DNA from: Heterobasidion occidentale
Taxonomy: Eukaryota > Basidiomycota > Agaricomycetes > Russulales > Bondarzewiaceae
Assembly (NCBI GenBank): GCA_039111635.1
Contig: JBCAQO010000013.1
Span: forward strand, 806,001-870,000
Direction: 5' to 3'
Length of the DNA: 64,000 nucleotides
This document shows positions 43,703-53,500 of the stretch, in pieces. Numbering within the stretch: position 1 is the stretch's first letter; each line of letters starts with the position of its first letter. The translations under genes and the position numbers were made by a program. Under the pieces are notes generated by a model. It searched no databases. It worked only from the letters and a program-made list of their open reading frames with translations, and had not been told where the DNA came from.

Positions 43703-44154
43703 ATCAGCAAACCTGTAACCGGTCCCAGCCAGTCCCAGAGCCCCAGATACTCCCAGATGCTTAGGTCATCTAGGGACATCTAGCTAGATGTCTGTGTATG
43801 CCCAGATCTAGACAGATAAGGTGCTCTATCAATAAGCTGACTAGGAGGACATTTTTGGAAGGCATTGTTTGTAATGTCAGTGCTGCTTCAAATTTTTTCA
43901 ATACAAGAGCTGAGAAGAAAATTCCCAGTAATGTACCAGACTGTCATTGGTGCTATCTGTTGAATATCAGCTTGCTAGTGGTATTGATATACTTTCCTAT
44001 ATCATAGCTCTCAAATGATGTATCATATGCCATCATTCTTCCATGAATAGATGCTAAAAATGCGAAAATAGATGTCACCTCACTGAGTTCAGGCATCCCA
44101 AAATTCTTTCAAGTCTCAAAAAGCTTGTTATAAGCAAAATGTTGTTAAGGAATA

Positions 44155-44203
44155 TCATGGTCATATAGTGGAGTGGATAATTGTGGTCTTAACATTGCTT
44201 ACA
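44155..44203 (+). repeat. tRNA-derived (SINE-like) segment, 5' half with A box
   Basis: TAGTGGAGTGG at 44166-44176 fits the Pol III A-box consensus. The segment is cut at 44203 by the LINE, and the rest is at 50297-50345. As joined, A and B boxes would be about 64 nt apart, longer than in an ordinary tRNA, so a SINE or tRNA pseudogene is more likely than a working tRNA. Confidence 0.5.
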
Positions 44204-44316
44204 CGCTCCTTGCACCTCAACCACGACCTTCCTATTTCGGACCTCAGCCTGCACATCGCCCTCCTCATTGTCCACGCCCTCTCTACCTCCCCCCTCCCCT
44301 GCCGCCGGTGCCTCCT

Positions 44317-46227
44317 ATGCCCACAGACCCCGGCGAACGTTTAACGCCAACGCAGGCACACACCGCCGCGAGCCCCATGTCGCGCGAACCGTCCCCTGGT
44401 TATGGGAACTCTACGGGGTTCCTCAGCCAGCCAACTTTCCAGCCCCCTCCACGCTCCATGTCGTCCCCGCCCACCATAGTGTCGACCACCACCTTTCCCA
44501 CTGCAGGCCCCGCCGCAGCTCGCGACCGCTCACCCTCCCCCATGATGGAGGACCCAGTCGAAAACGAGGACTCAATGGCGTCCATCACACTCTACATTGC
44601 GGAATCTGATTGCTTCGACCATCAGGCAACCGCTGCAGTCTCTGCCCTCCACACCCTCTCCGACTGGCTGGAGACCATCGACTGGGAGGACTTCTTCACT
44701 CGCGCCCCCACCGAAACGGAGCAGCTTAACGCGCTCCCACTGGTCGCCGCAGCCAACCGCGCTGTGCGCTACATCAACAAGGGCCTCGCAGGGCGTACCC
44801 CCCTCGCGAACACGGTGAGGCCCCCATCACCCCCTCCTGCCCCCCAACACGCGGCACCGCCGCTCGCCCAACCACAACCGATCCGGGCCGTCCCGGCCCG
44901 CATCCCGTCTGCCATAATAACAGAGGAGCAGCCAGCCCCCGCTCCACGCTCCTACGCGCAGGTAGCCGCGCGACCCACGTCGGTCGGCCGCGGCAAACGC
45001 CCCGCCACAAGGTCCCCATCCGCCCTCTCTGTCTCGACGAACGGGAACGCGGCCAAAACTCTTTCGCGCCTGTCCTCAGCATTCCCCGACCTCCCCCTCT
45101 CAGACCTCTTCGATATGCAGCAGCGCATCACGGAGACGCGCACGAACAAACGGCAACACACGTCCCTCCCGAAAGGGGCCAACCGCATAGTCACCGCCTC
45201 CTTTGGGCGGTTTAGGCCAGACCCGGCCACCATCGACATCCACGATCTGACGTCGCAACTCAACGCGCGCCTGCGCGCCCTGTCCCCTGATCTACGCATG
45301 GAGTCCTCCCATTGGACCTTGCACTGCAACATCTCCTTCCGATTCACCTCCCCTCCCACCGAGGACGCCTTGAACCTCACCCGGAATGTACTGTCCGATA
45401 GGTTTCCCACAGTCGCGAGAGACGACATTGTCCTTGCCCGCCCCCATATCACGTCATCCGTCATGTTCCGCAGGGTCCCCTTGCAGCAGCTCGACGGCAC
45501 CCCTATCACTATGGAGGACTACATCAGGTGCCTCGCCGACGATCCCTTCTGGGAGGGCATCGAGATGGCCTGCCCCCCCCGCCTCCTCACCCACGACGGG
45601 ATGCACACAGGCACCCTGTTTGTCGACTTCCACGACAACGGGGCGCGTTCAGCAAGACGGGGTGCTCTGAAGCAACCCGTCCATTTCTACAACCACTATC
45701 TCCGCCCATTCGTTATCGAAGGGAGGAAGATGGTAAGGCTCTGTACTATCTGCCTTAGGTGGGGCCACGCGGCCCCGCGCTGCCAGTCCGATGACCGGTG
45801 CGACCACTGCGGCGGTCCACACAACACCCATCTCCACCGGGGCCAAGCCAAGTGCTGCCACGGTGCCGAACCCACGCCCGAGGGGACGCAGTGCCCCCAC
45901 CCCCCGAAATGCGCCAATTGCGGCGGAGTGCACAGAGCCTCCAGCCGGGACTGCACCTTCTACGCCCACCGACATGACGAAGAGTGGTTTACCACCCACC
46001 GTCCCAACCCCTCGGGCGGAGTGCGAGTTGTCTCGCCCCGCCCCTCCCGCGCCTGGCCTTCCGCCTCCACGAGAGGCCGGGCCCCTAACACGTCTCGGAA
46101 TGTGCGTTTTGTCCTTCCACAACACTCAGCTCCCACTGATCACAACGGTTGGCAGACCCCTGTGTCTCGCAACCGCATGTCGTCCGCTCGCGGCCCAGTA
46201 GCAGGGCCGTCGACGGGTTACCGCTAA
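44317..46227 (+). CDS. LINE ORF1: gag-like nucleic-acid-binding protein
   Basis: 636 residues from MPTDPGERLTPTQAHTAASP, the first ATG inside the element. The open frame extends upstream past the target duplication into older sequence, so the 44173 ATG is not the element's own. The N-terminal 270 residues are Pro/Ala/Ser-rich and low complexity. The middle (about residues 270-490) is folded and basic (RIVTASFGRFRPDPATIDIH, VARDDIVLARPHITSSVMFR). Near residues 510-600 there are cysteine knuckles (CTICLRWGHAAPRC, DRCDHCGGPHNTHLH, CANCGGVHRASSRDC), as in many LINE ORF1 proteins. It should coat element RNA in a cytoplasmic particle. ORF2 begins 7 bp after its stop. Confidence 0.88.
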   Translation: MPTDPGERLTPTQAHTAASPMSREPSPGYGNSTGFLSQPTFQPPPRSMSSPPTIVSTTTFPTAGPAAARDRSPSPMMEDPVENEDSMASITLYIAESDCFDHQATAAVSALHTLSDWLETIDWEDFFTRAPTETEQLNALPLVAAANRAVRYINKGLAGRTPLANTVRPPSPPPAPQHAAPPLAQPQPIRAVPARIPSAIITEEQPAPAPRSYAQVAARPTSVGRGKRPATRSPSALSVSTNGNAAKTLSRLSSAFPDLPLSDLFDMQQRITETRTNKRQHTSLPKGANRIVTASFGRFRPDPATIDIHDLTSQLNARLRALSPDLRMESSHWTLHCNISFRFTSPPTEDALNLTRNVLSDRFPTVARDDIVLARPHITSSVMFRRVPLQQLDGTPITMEDYIRCLADDPFWEGIEMACPPRLLTHDGMHTGTLFVDFHDNGARSARRGALKQPVHFYNHYLRPFVIEGRKMVRLCTICLRWGHAAPRCQSDDRCDHCGGPHNTHLHRGQAKCCHGAEPTPEGTQCPHPPKCANCGGVHRASSRDCTFYAHRHDEEWFTTHRPNPSGGVRVVSPRPSRAWPSASTRGRAPNTSRNVRFVLPQHSAPTDHNGWQTPVSRNRMSSARGPVAGPSTGYR

Positions 46228-46234
46228 TTTTGTT

Positions 46235-49200
46235 ATGATTTTACGTCTTCTATGCCACAATGTGAACCGCTCCTCGCCTCAGACTCACTCCCTGCTGGAA
46301 AGCAAGGGCGAGGAGTTTGATATCATTTTCATCCAGGAACCCTACTGGGGATTCCTCAGAAATGTACCCTCCGCAACATCCGCTTCCGGTGAGGAGCTAA
46401 ACGGCACTCAAGCCCATCCCGACTGGATCCTCTTCGAAAGGGGAGGGCCCACACGAGTCTCCACGTACGTACACAAACAACTCGAGGCGCTGCAGCCGCG
46501 CCTCTGCACACATATCGTAGACCACCCCGATATGCTACTAATTTCCTTCTTAGACAATGGCCTACCGAGGTACTTGCTGAATATATACAACGACGGCAAC
46601 TCAGCTGCCCTGCACTTTCTCGACGCCAGAGCGGCGTCTCTACCGCGCATGGATGTTGTCGCTGGCGACTTCAACCTCCACAGCAATATCTGGGACCCTA
46701 ACTGCTCGCACGACGACGCCATGGTCCCGACACTCCTTGAACTCACAGACACTCTGGGTTTGACATTGCTCAACACGGACGGTGCGGTGACGCATGTACC
46801 GCATGCGCGCACTGTCGAGCGCACGTCGACAGTCATAGATCTTCTTTGGGTCTCGCACATTCACGCCGAGTCCCCACACACAACATTTAACATCGACGCT
46901 GACGGACGCATACTCTCCGATCATGCACTTATCACGCTCACAGTCGAGACCTCGCTTGTCCTCACTCCCCCGTCCCCTCGGATTCCCCGAGGCTCCGACG
47001 CCGAAACGGCCTTCTTCGCCGACTGCGTCCTAGGCCTCCCCCGCCTCCGACACCTCCCGCTCACCTCAGCCGAAGAGGTGGAAGCCTTCTGCGACGACGC
47101 CCTATCCCTCATCCGGGAAGCATTCGACACACATGCAAAACCACCAAACCCTTCGCCCAAGACAAAGAAGTGGTGGACAGATGATGTCTCGCACGCACGA
47201 GACCGCTTCCGCACCTCCCGATCCCTCGCGGATCGACATGCATACTTGAGGGCCATTAAAGATGCCCAGCGACACTACTACGACACCGTTATCCACGAAA
47301 CAGCCGCCAAAGGACGCGTCTGGGACCTCATGGCCTGGACGCGACCGCGGCCGCTACCTATGTACCGGTCGCTTGTCCGAAATGGACAGGCCCTCACTTC
47401 CATGGCCTCTCTATTCGAAGGCCTGAGAGCACAGTTCTACTCTGCCGTTGACCGCCCGGTCGACATCACCGTTCTAAACGACATCCCAGCACGACATGTC
47501 CGGGACTGCCCCCCCATTTCAATGTCTGAATGCCAAGACGCTGTCAAGGGATGCTCCGCATCCTCAGCGCCCGGACCCGACAACGTCACATGGCCACTCG
47601 TGGCCCTGCTCATCTCCTCACCCGAGGCCGGAACCATCCTGGTCCGCCTCTACAACGCATGCTTAGCCCTAGGCCATTGGCCGACCCATTTCAAAGCCTC
47701 CACTACGGTGGTCATCCCCAAACCAAAAAAGGAGGACTACAGCAAGCTCAAAGCATACCGTCCAATCGTTCTCCTCTCATGCCTTGGTAAGCTCATGGAG
47801 AAAGTAATAGCGAACCGCCTTCAGTTTGAAGGCGCCAAATACGGCATACTGCACCCCAGCCAGTACGGGGGCACTAGGTTTCACTGCACTGAGGACGCAG
47901 GTGTCGCCCTCACCCACCACATACGTGCCGGCTGGCACAGCGGCCTTCTCACGTCGTGCGTTGCTTTTGATGTCGCACAATTCTTCCCATCCATCAACCA
48001 CGAGATCCTACTTGGCACCTTGCAAAGGCAGGGCTTCTCTGAACGCTACGTAAACTTCTTCGCATCTTTCCTTGCCGACCGCCGCACGTCCCTCTCCTGG
48101 AACGGAGCAAGGTCCGACCCATTCGTCGTCAATGTTGGGCTCGGACAGGGCTCCGCCCTTTCACCCATTGTCTCCGGGCTATATATTGCCCCGATACTCC
48201 ACACCCTCGAGCCCCCCGGCCAACGCCGAGACCGGGACACGCTCCTCTTTTACGTCGACGATGGTCTCCTCGTCACGTCCTCCGAGGACCTCAATTACAA
48301 CTGCACGACACTGGCAGAGAGATACCAAACCGTTGAGGCGGCTCTAGCGCGCATCGGACTCGTTATAGAGCATGACAAGACCGAGCTCATGCATTTCACA
48401 AGGGAGGCTGAACCAGACCTCCCCCCCATCCGCCTACACGACCGCGAGGTTGCCCCATCTCGAATATGGAGGTACCTGGGCTTCTTCTTTGACCGACGCC
48501 TCACCTTCCGAGACCATACACGTTTCTATGCCATGCGCGCAATCAGCGCCGTGCGATGCGCCCTACGACTAGGTAACTCTATCCGAGGCCTCTCCCCACT
48601 CCAAAGACGCACGATCTATAAGTCATGCGTCGTACCAGTACTAACCTACGGTTGCCGTCTTTGGTGGCGCCGTAAAGGCATCAAAAGCCTTATGGCTATA
48701 CTTTCGAAAGCACAAAACGAAGGCGTGCGCTGGATTCTCGCCGCCTTCCGCACCTCCCCTATAGGGGGCATGGAAGTCCTGTCTGGCATCCCACCCCTCG
48801 CTCTCCACATACGGAAACTCGTATCACGAGCGTCTATGCATTACTCCCAGCTACCATCACACCACCCACTAACGACCGCCCTGAACCCGCGGACTAGACA
48901 CGCATTCTCGGCCCACGTCCCATTCCCGCTGAGGCGCGCCAAGGCTGCGGCACACCTACCCCTGCGCGAAATCGCAGATCTACTCGTCCCTGATGCAGAG
49001 GACTTTGCCCCCCTCCACCCCGAGGCCCGCCCAGGCCTGCGGGTAGTCGATCTGTTCGCTGAGCAGATCCAAATGGAACTCACACACCCCTCCAAAGCGT
49101 CGCCCGAATTTCCGGGATGGCTCGATGACCTCCGTAAGCGTATCAACAAGGCGCTCGATACACCACGCACGACGGTCTGTTTCTCAGACGGCTCCTATAC

Positions 49201-50065
49201 GCAACACGCAGGCACTCGTTCCGGAGCTGCATGCGTCATCTTCCCACCAGGCGGTAACCCACCCATCGAACGAAAAGTCGCATGCGGCAAGGCTACCTCA
49301 TTTGATGCCGAAGCCATGGCCACCGCTATGGCCATTCACCACACCACGCAGGTTGCAAACAGCGACCACATTATCTTGTACGTTGACAACGAGGCAGCAC
49401 TCCGCTCTCTCCTAGACACCTCAATCCACCCGGCACAAATGTGCTCCATTCTGGCCTGCCAACGCCTACGAGCATGGCTCTCCCACTCCCCCACACGTCA
49501 CCTCACTCTGGCGTGGTGCCCCGGACATGTCGGCATCGATCCACAGGAAAGGGTTGACAGACTCGCAAAGGAGGCCTCCACCTTGGCGGCCCCCAACTTC
49601 TCATCATTCTCCTTCCTCCGCCACACTTCCTTCTGGAATATGCTGGAGTCGTGGCGACAACTCACCCGCTCGCGCAAATATACAGGCGTGAGCTTCCCAC
49701 CTCACCGCAGCATCCGACAAGTGGCTACCACTAAAAGCCGGCTTTTAACGGAGCTCCCGGAGGGTAATGCCCTCGCAGCACGGACATGTCGCCTCATCCT
49801 AAACCATGCCCCCACAGGAGAGTATCGCGCGCGATTCTTTCCCTTTGAAGAGACGAGATGCACCTGGTGCAACGTCACACAAACTCGTCCCCACATCATT
49901 TTCAGATGTACACACTATCAGCGACCACCCTCCCTCACGGAGGAGCGATTCAGAGCAGCGGTCGACCCTGTCCCGCTCATTGTCCAGTTCCTGAAGGAGA
50001 ACCCTTCAGCCTTCACCTTCGAAGATGCTCCCCCGAACGCCGAGGACCTCTTGGCCCTGTTATGA
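46235..50065 (+). CDS. LINE ORF2: endonuclease, reverse transcriptase, RNase H
   Basis: 1276 residues, no break. The APE-type endonuclease is at about residues 1-235 (LLCHNVNRSS, IFIQEPYWGF, VVAGDFNLHSNIWDPN, IDLLWVS, LSDHALITL). The RT is at about residues 480-760 (YRPIVLLSCLGKLMEKVIAN, SQYGGTRFHCTEDAG, CVAFDVAQFFPSINHEIL, GLGQGSALSPIVSGLYIAPI, LFYVDDGLLVTS). RNase H is at about 975-1110 (TVCFSDGSYTQHAGTRSGAA, FDAEAMATAMAI, LYVDNEAALRSL, AWCPGHVGIDPQERVDRLAK). The C-terminus has CTWCNVTQTRPHIIFRC, a zinc-binding-like end. All catalytic residues are present. With TAA, 7 nt, ATG between the ORFs, ORF2 is probably reached by reinitiation. The presence of RNase H suggests a Tad- or I-like clade, not resolved here. 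Confidence 0.95.
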   Translation: MILRLLCHNVNRSSPQTHSLLESKGEEFDIIFIQEPYWGFLRNVPSATSASGEELNGTQAHPDWILFERGGPTRVSTYVHKQLEALQPRLCTHIVDHPDMLLISFLDNGLPRYLLNIYNDGNSAALHFLDARAASLPRMDVVAGDFNLHSNIWDPNCSHDDAMVPTLLELTDTLGLTLLNTDGAVTHVPHARTVERTSTVIDLLWVSHIHAESPHTTFNIDADGRILSDHALITLTVETSLVLTPPSPRIPRGSDAETAFFADCVLGLPRLRHLPLTSAEEVEAFCDDALSLIREAFDTHAKPPNPSPKTKKWWTDDVSHARDRFRTSRSLADRHAYLRAIKDAQRHYYDTVIHETAAKGRVWDLMAWTRPRPLPMYRSLVRNGQALTSMASLFEGLRAQFYSAVDRPVDITVLNDIPARHVRDCPPISMSECQDAVKGCSASSAPGPDNVTWPLVALLISSPEAGTILVRLYNACLALGHWPTHFKASTTVVIPKPKKEDYSKLKAYRPIVLLSCLGKLMEKVIANRLQFEGAKYGILHPSQYGGTRFHCTEDAGVALTHHIRAGWHSGLLTSCVAFDVAQFFPSINHEILLGTLQRQGFSERYVNFFASFLADRRTSLSWNGARSDPFVVNVGLGQGSALSPIVSGLYIAPILHTLEPPGQRRDRDTLLFYVDDGLLVTSSEDLNYNCTTLAERYQTVEAALARIGLVIEHDKTELMHFTREAEPDLPPIRLHDREVAPSRIWRYLGFFFDRRLTFRDHTRFYAMRAISAVRCALRLGNSIRGLSPLQRRTIYKSCVVPVLTYGCRLWWRRKGIKSLMAILSKAQNEGVRWILAAFRTSPIGGMEVLSGIPPLALHIRKLVSRASMHYSQLPSHHPLTTALNPRTRHAFSAHVPFPLRRAKAAAHLPLREIADLLVPDAEDFAPLHPEARPGLRVVDLFAEQIQMELTHPSKASPEFPGWLDDLRKRINKALDTPRTTVCFSDGSYTQHAGTRSGAACVIFPPGGNPPIERKVACGKATSFDAEAMATAMAIHHTTQVANSDHIILYVDNEAALRSLLDTSIHPAQMCSILACQRLRAWLSHSPTRHLTLAWCPGHVGIDPQERVDRLAKEASTLAAPNFSSFSFLRHTSFWNMLESWRQLTRSRKYTGVSFPPHRSIRQVATTKSRLLTELPEGNALAARTCRLILNHAPTGEYRARFFPFEETRCTWCNVTQTRPHIIFRCTHYQRPPSLTEERFRAAVDPVPLIVQFLKENPSAFTFEDAPPNAEDLLALL

Positions 50066-50264
50066 CACATGCTGTGACCATGTCGCGCACACCTCGTCCT
50101 GCCGTCTCCGAGATAAGACGGACGAAGAAAGGTTTCTCTCTCGATGAGGGAATGCACTCGGGCCTTAAATGAGCCATGCGCAGTCACGTTGTATAGCGTA
50201 CTTGTACACCCCTTACGTCCCGACCGCCCCTGGCTAGCGCTGCGCGGTATATAAATACTTGATC

Positions 50265-50282
50265 CAAAAAAAAAAAAAAAAA
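50265..50282 (+). other. Poly-A tail of the plus-strand LINE
   Basis: A run of about 18 A directly before the right copy of the 14-bp duplication, marking the 3' end of the LINE. Confidence 0.9.
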
Positions 50283-50296
50283 TAACATTGCTTACA

Positions 50297-50345
50297 GCTG
50301 GTGAATGATTCAAGAGGTTCTGGGTTCAATTCCTGCACAGTGAAG
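50297..50345 (+). repeat. tRNA-derived (SINE-like) segment, 3' half with B box
   Basis: GGTTCAATTCC at 50323-50333 fits the Pol III B-box consensus. It continues the sequence cut at 44203. Confidence 0.5.
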
Positions 50346-50522
50346 ATTGATTTTTGCAGCCGTCCTATTAACGACAATTATCTAATCATTTCCATATATG
50401 GTGCATCCAGACATATCTGTCCAGACACCGGTGTGTCTGTCTAATCGGGGACTTGCTAGAGGCATCTGGGGGCCTAGGAGTGTCTGTCCAGGTTGGTACA
50501 GACACTTTCCAGTTTGCTGATG

Positions 50523-53500
50523 TACTCCCAGGACTGTGCCAAGTTTGATGTTTGGCCATTGTTCTCTTTCATGTGGCCACAGTTTTTCTGCTAGGTCCCA
50601 TACCATTTTCCTCGTGTTCGATGGGCAGTCTATGAGTATGTGTTCAAGGTCTTCGTTTGCATAGTCGCATTCGGTGCATCTTGCTCGATGCTCGTTCTGT
50701 GGTATGTTGATCCAGTATTCTCCTATGTGGTGAGTGTTGTGTAGCGCCTTGAAGACAAACTGTCTTATTTTTATGTTTAGGTCCGTGTTCCTGCAGCTGT
50801 CCCATATGGCTCCGTCTTGTTCCAGGGCACCCGTTGCTGCATCGATTGCATGTCTGGTGATGTCTAGTCGCCTCTCGGTCCCTTGTCTCACGGTCAATGT
50901 TTTTGCTTTTTCAGCCAGTATTCCTTGGTATGCTGTCGCTTGGGACAGTGTTGCGAGTTTTGCTCCTTGTAGATCGAAGTGTGGTGGGATTTCGGTGTTG
51001 ATTTCGTCAGGTTCGTCTTTGAGTACTCCCATTCGGGCTAGGTTGTCTGCTTCTTCGTTGCCTGCTTCTCCACTGTGGCCCTTAACCCATACGAAGGACA
51101 TTGGTGCGGATCGTCTCCGTAGGTGGTATGCTGTGGCTTTGAAGAGTTCCCTGTTCTGTATATTGATCCATCCCTGATCTTCCCATGTTTTCAGGTGTTT
51201 CGTTAGGCCGTCGATGACGTATCGGGAGTCCGTTCTTATTTGGAGCGGTGCAAAGTTTGGGGTGTTTTGGACTGCTATCAGCACTGCTGTAAGTTCTCCC
51301 GCTTGGTTGGACTGCTTTTCCGTCGGTACTCTCACAGCCCTGTTGCTAGGGTGGTCTTCTGCGATCCATACTCCTGCCCTGCTCTTCGCGTTCTCTTTAC
51401 CGTTGTTTATGCAGGAGCCGTCTGTGTAGACTATCGTTGCCTCATGGTTTATCGATACACCTCGTTGCGGGTTTGTCAACCGCGTTGCGGACGTATGGGT
51501 GAGTTTGGCTGGGTCTGTGAATATGCAGAAGCCGTCGGCTAAGCTTGTTCGTAGTGTTATTGACGGGTCAAAGGTGATTTCGCCTTCTCGCTTTTTGTGG
51601 TTGGTTGCATTTTTCTCTACGCGACGGTGCGTGAGTGTCAGTTTGTCACGTTCTTTTTCCTCTCTCGGGTTGTACTTGGGTAGCAGTTCCCCCGTTATCC
51701 CCCGTGCAGTCTTACTGCACTTATTGGGGTTCTTGCATCCTCGGCGTCTGTCTTCGTGGCACGGTCCGCATGTGCAGGTCTTCCTGTTGTAGTGTGGCCT
51801 TGGTCCCAGGTTGGGTGTTTCTGTGCGTCTTGCTAGCTTTATTATGTCTATTATTGTGTTGAGCTGGTGGTTTTCTAACATGCACTTATTTTTTGTCTTT
51901 TTATATTGTCGTGGTTTCAGTCCCAGGTGGTGCCACGCAGGCATCTGTTCTTTCAGTTCTTTCGAGAGTTTGAGCATGGCGAAATTTGTGTTATATTTCT
52001 TTGCCGTTTTCAGCATCTCGACAACATAGTCTGGTAGCTTGGAGGCTCGGGGCCTCGTATCGGGATGTCCCATGATTGTAGGAAAGCGTTGACTCTTTCG
52101 AGGTCCGTTGTTTCTGGTGGGATTATTCTATTTATCAGCGTGTCGACAATGTATGCCCAGGTTGGTCGATTCGCGGACAGGTCAAGGTACGTTTTGAGCC
52201 ACATGATTTGTATGGCTTGATTCCGTGCGGGCACGTCAAGTAGGCCGATTCCTCCTTCTGCTTTTGGTCTGGTGAGGTGGCTGAGGCTTATTCTGGGGGC
52301 ACTCCCCTCCCATATGAAGTCTCTGATTATTTTTGTTAGGGCTTTTTCTATCCGTTTGGGCATTCCTTGAACCCTTGCCAGGTATTGTGTTGTTCCTCCA
52401 GTTATCATTTGAACGATCAGACGTTTCCCGTCAAGAGTGGGATGGCTTTTGTTCCATCGTGTTAGGTTGTTTCGGATCTTGTCGAGTACTGGTTCCCAGG
52501 GTGCTGCATCGTCAACGTCGTTCCCTATCCAGGCCCCTAGTGAGCGGACTGCGTGTCTGTCTTTCGCTATCTTAATTCCTTGAGTTAGTGGGGGGTCATC
52601 GGGGTGTAGTTTCCGTGTGTCTATCACTCGTTCCCTGTGTGCTTGGGAACCTATCGGTATGACTTCTGTCTTGTCTACGTTGAATTTGGCTCCTGACGCT
52701 GCGCACCATAGGTCGAGTATGTTCTGTAGGTCATGGTATCTATCTTCGATGTTCAGATATACTGTCGTGTCGTCTGCGAAGAGGTTGACAATCACGTTCT
52801 TGCATACGTTTGCAATTTTGTATCCTTTGATTTTTGGGGAGTTTCTCATCATACACGTGAGTGGTTCTATGGCTAGGTTGAAAACGAAGGCGGATATTGG
52901 GTCTCCTTGTCGGGTTCCTCTCCGTACCGTCAGTGGTTTGCTCAGAACTCCGTTGATCATAATCTGTGTTTTGGCACCGGTGTACAGGGACTTCAGTGTT
53001 TGCACCAAGCGTTCTGGAAGGTTGAACGCGGCAGTGGTCGTCCACAGGTAGTCGTGCTCAATTTTATCATATACGCTTTTTCTTGATCGAGCGCTACTAT
53101 CGCTCCATTTTGCTCTGTGGCTTCCACTAGGTCTATCATGGCTTTGGCTAGCCTTGTCTGGTCAAAGATGGATCTGCCCGTTATGAAGCCCGCTTGGTTC
53201 TTGTGAACTAGCGCTGGGATTTCTTTCGCGAGCTGCATGGCAAGTACTCTCGTTAGCAGTTTGTAGTCGGTGTTTAGCAAGGTGATGGGTCGATAGTTTT
53301 CAATTTCGCTTCTTTCGTTTTTCTTATAGATTGGGCATATCCATCCCAAGGTGAAGTCCGTTTTCTGGCTTACCCCGTGTGTTTGTATGTCATTGAACAG
53401 GATTGTCAGGGTCTTGGTGATATCAAAGGTCAGTTCCTTGTTGTCGTTTTTGTTCGTTATTTTCCGGTGCATTACTATTGCTTTCCACAGTTCGTATGGT

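Larger units (their letters stand above)
44204..50282 (+). mobile_element. Full-length LINE with two intact ORFs, 14-bp duplication
   Basis: TAACATTGCTTACA occurs at 44190-44203 and 50283-50296. The element begins CGCTCCTTGCACC and ends in a run of about 17 A. It has a 113-bp leader, ORF1 (44317-46227), ORF2 (46235-50065) and a 3' untranslated region of about 200 bp. Both ORFs are unbroken, implying a young and possibly active copy. Confidence 0.93.
43703..50522 (+). mobile_element. DNA element with CATCAGCAAAC termini, duplication TA, carrying a nested LINE
   Basis: Left end CATCAGCAAACCTG; the right end's reverse complement is CATCAGCAAACTGG. TA lies at 43701-43702 and 50523-50524. Without the nested LINE it is about 730 bp. 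Subterminal CTGTCCAGAC, GTCTGTCC and AGACATCTAG motifs recur at both ends. No transposase is encoded. The termini match the foldback element at 38073-39915 in the first ten bases, so both appear to use the same transposase. A tRNA-like segment lies inside. Confidence 0.8.

Noticed and set aside
44173..44316. Upstream ATG at 44173 as LINE ORF1 start
   Set aside because: It lies outside the element (before the target duplication at 44190), so the frame is open there only by chance.
44155..50345. Functional tRNA gene
   Set aside because: The A-to-B box distance is long, acceptor and T-stem pairing is poor, and the sequence is interrupted by a 6-kb LINE.
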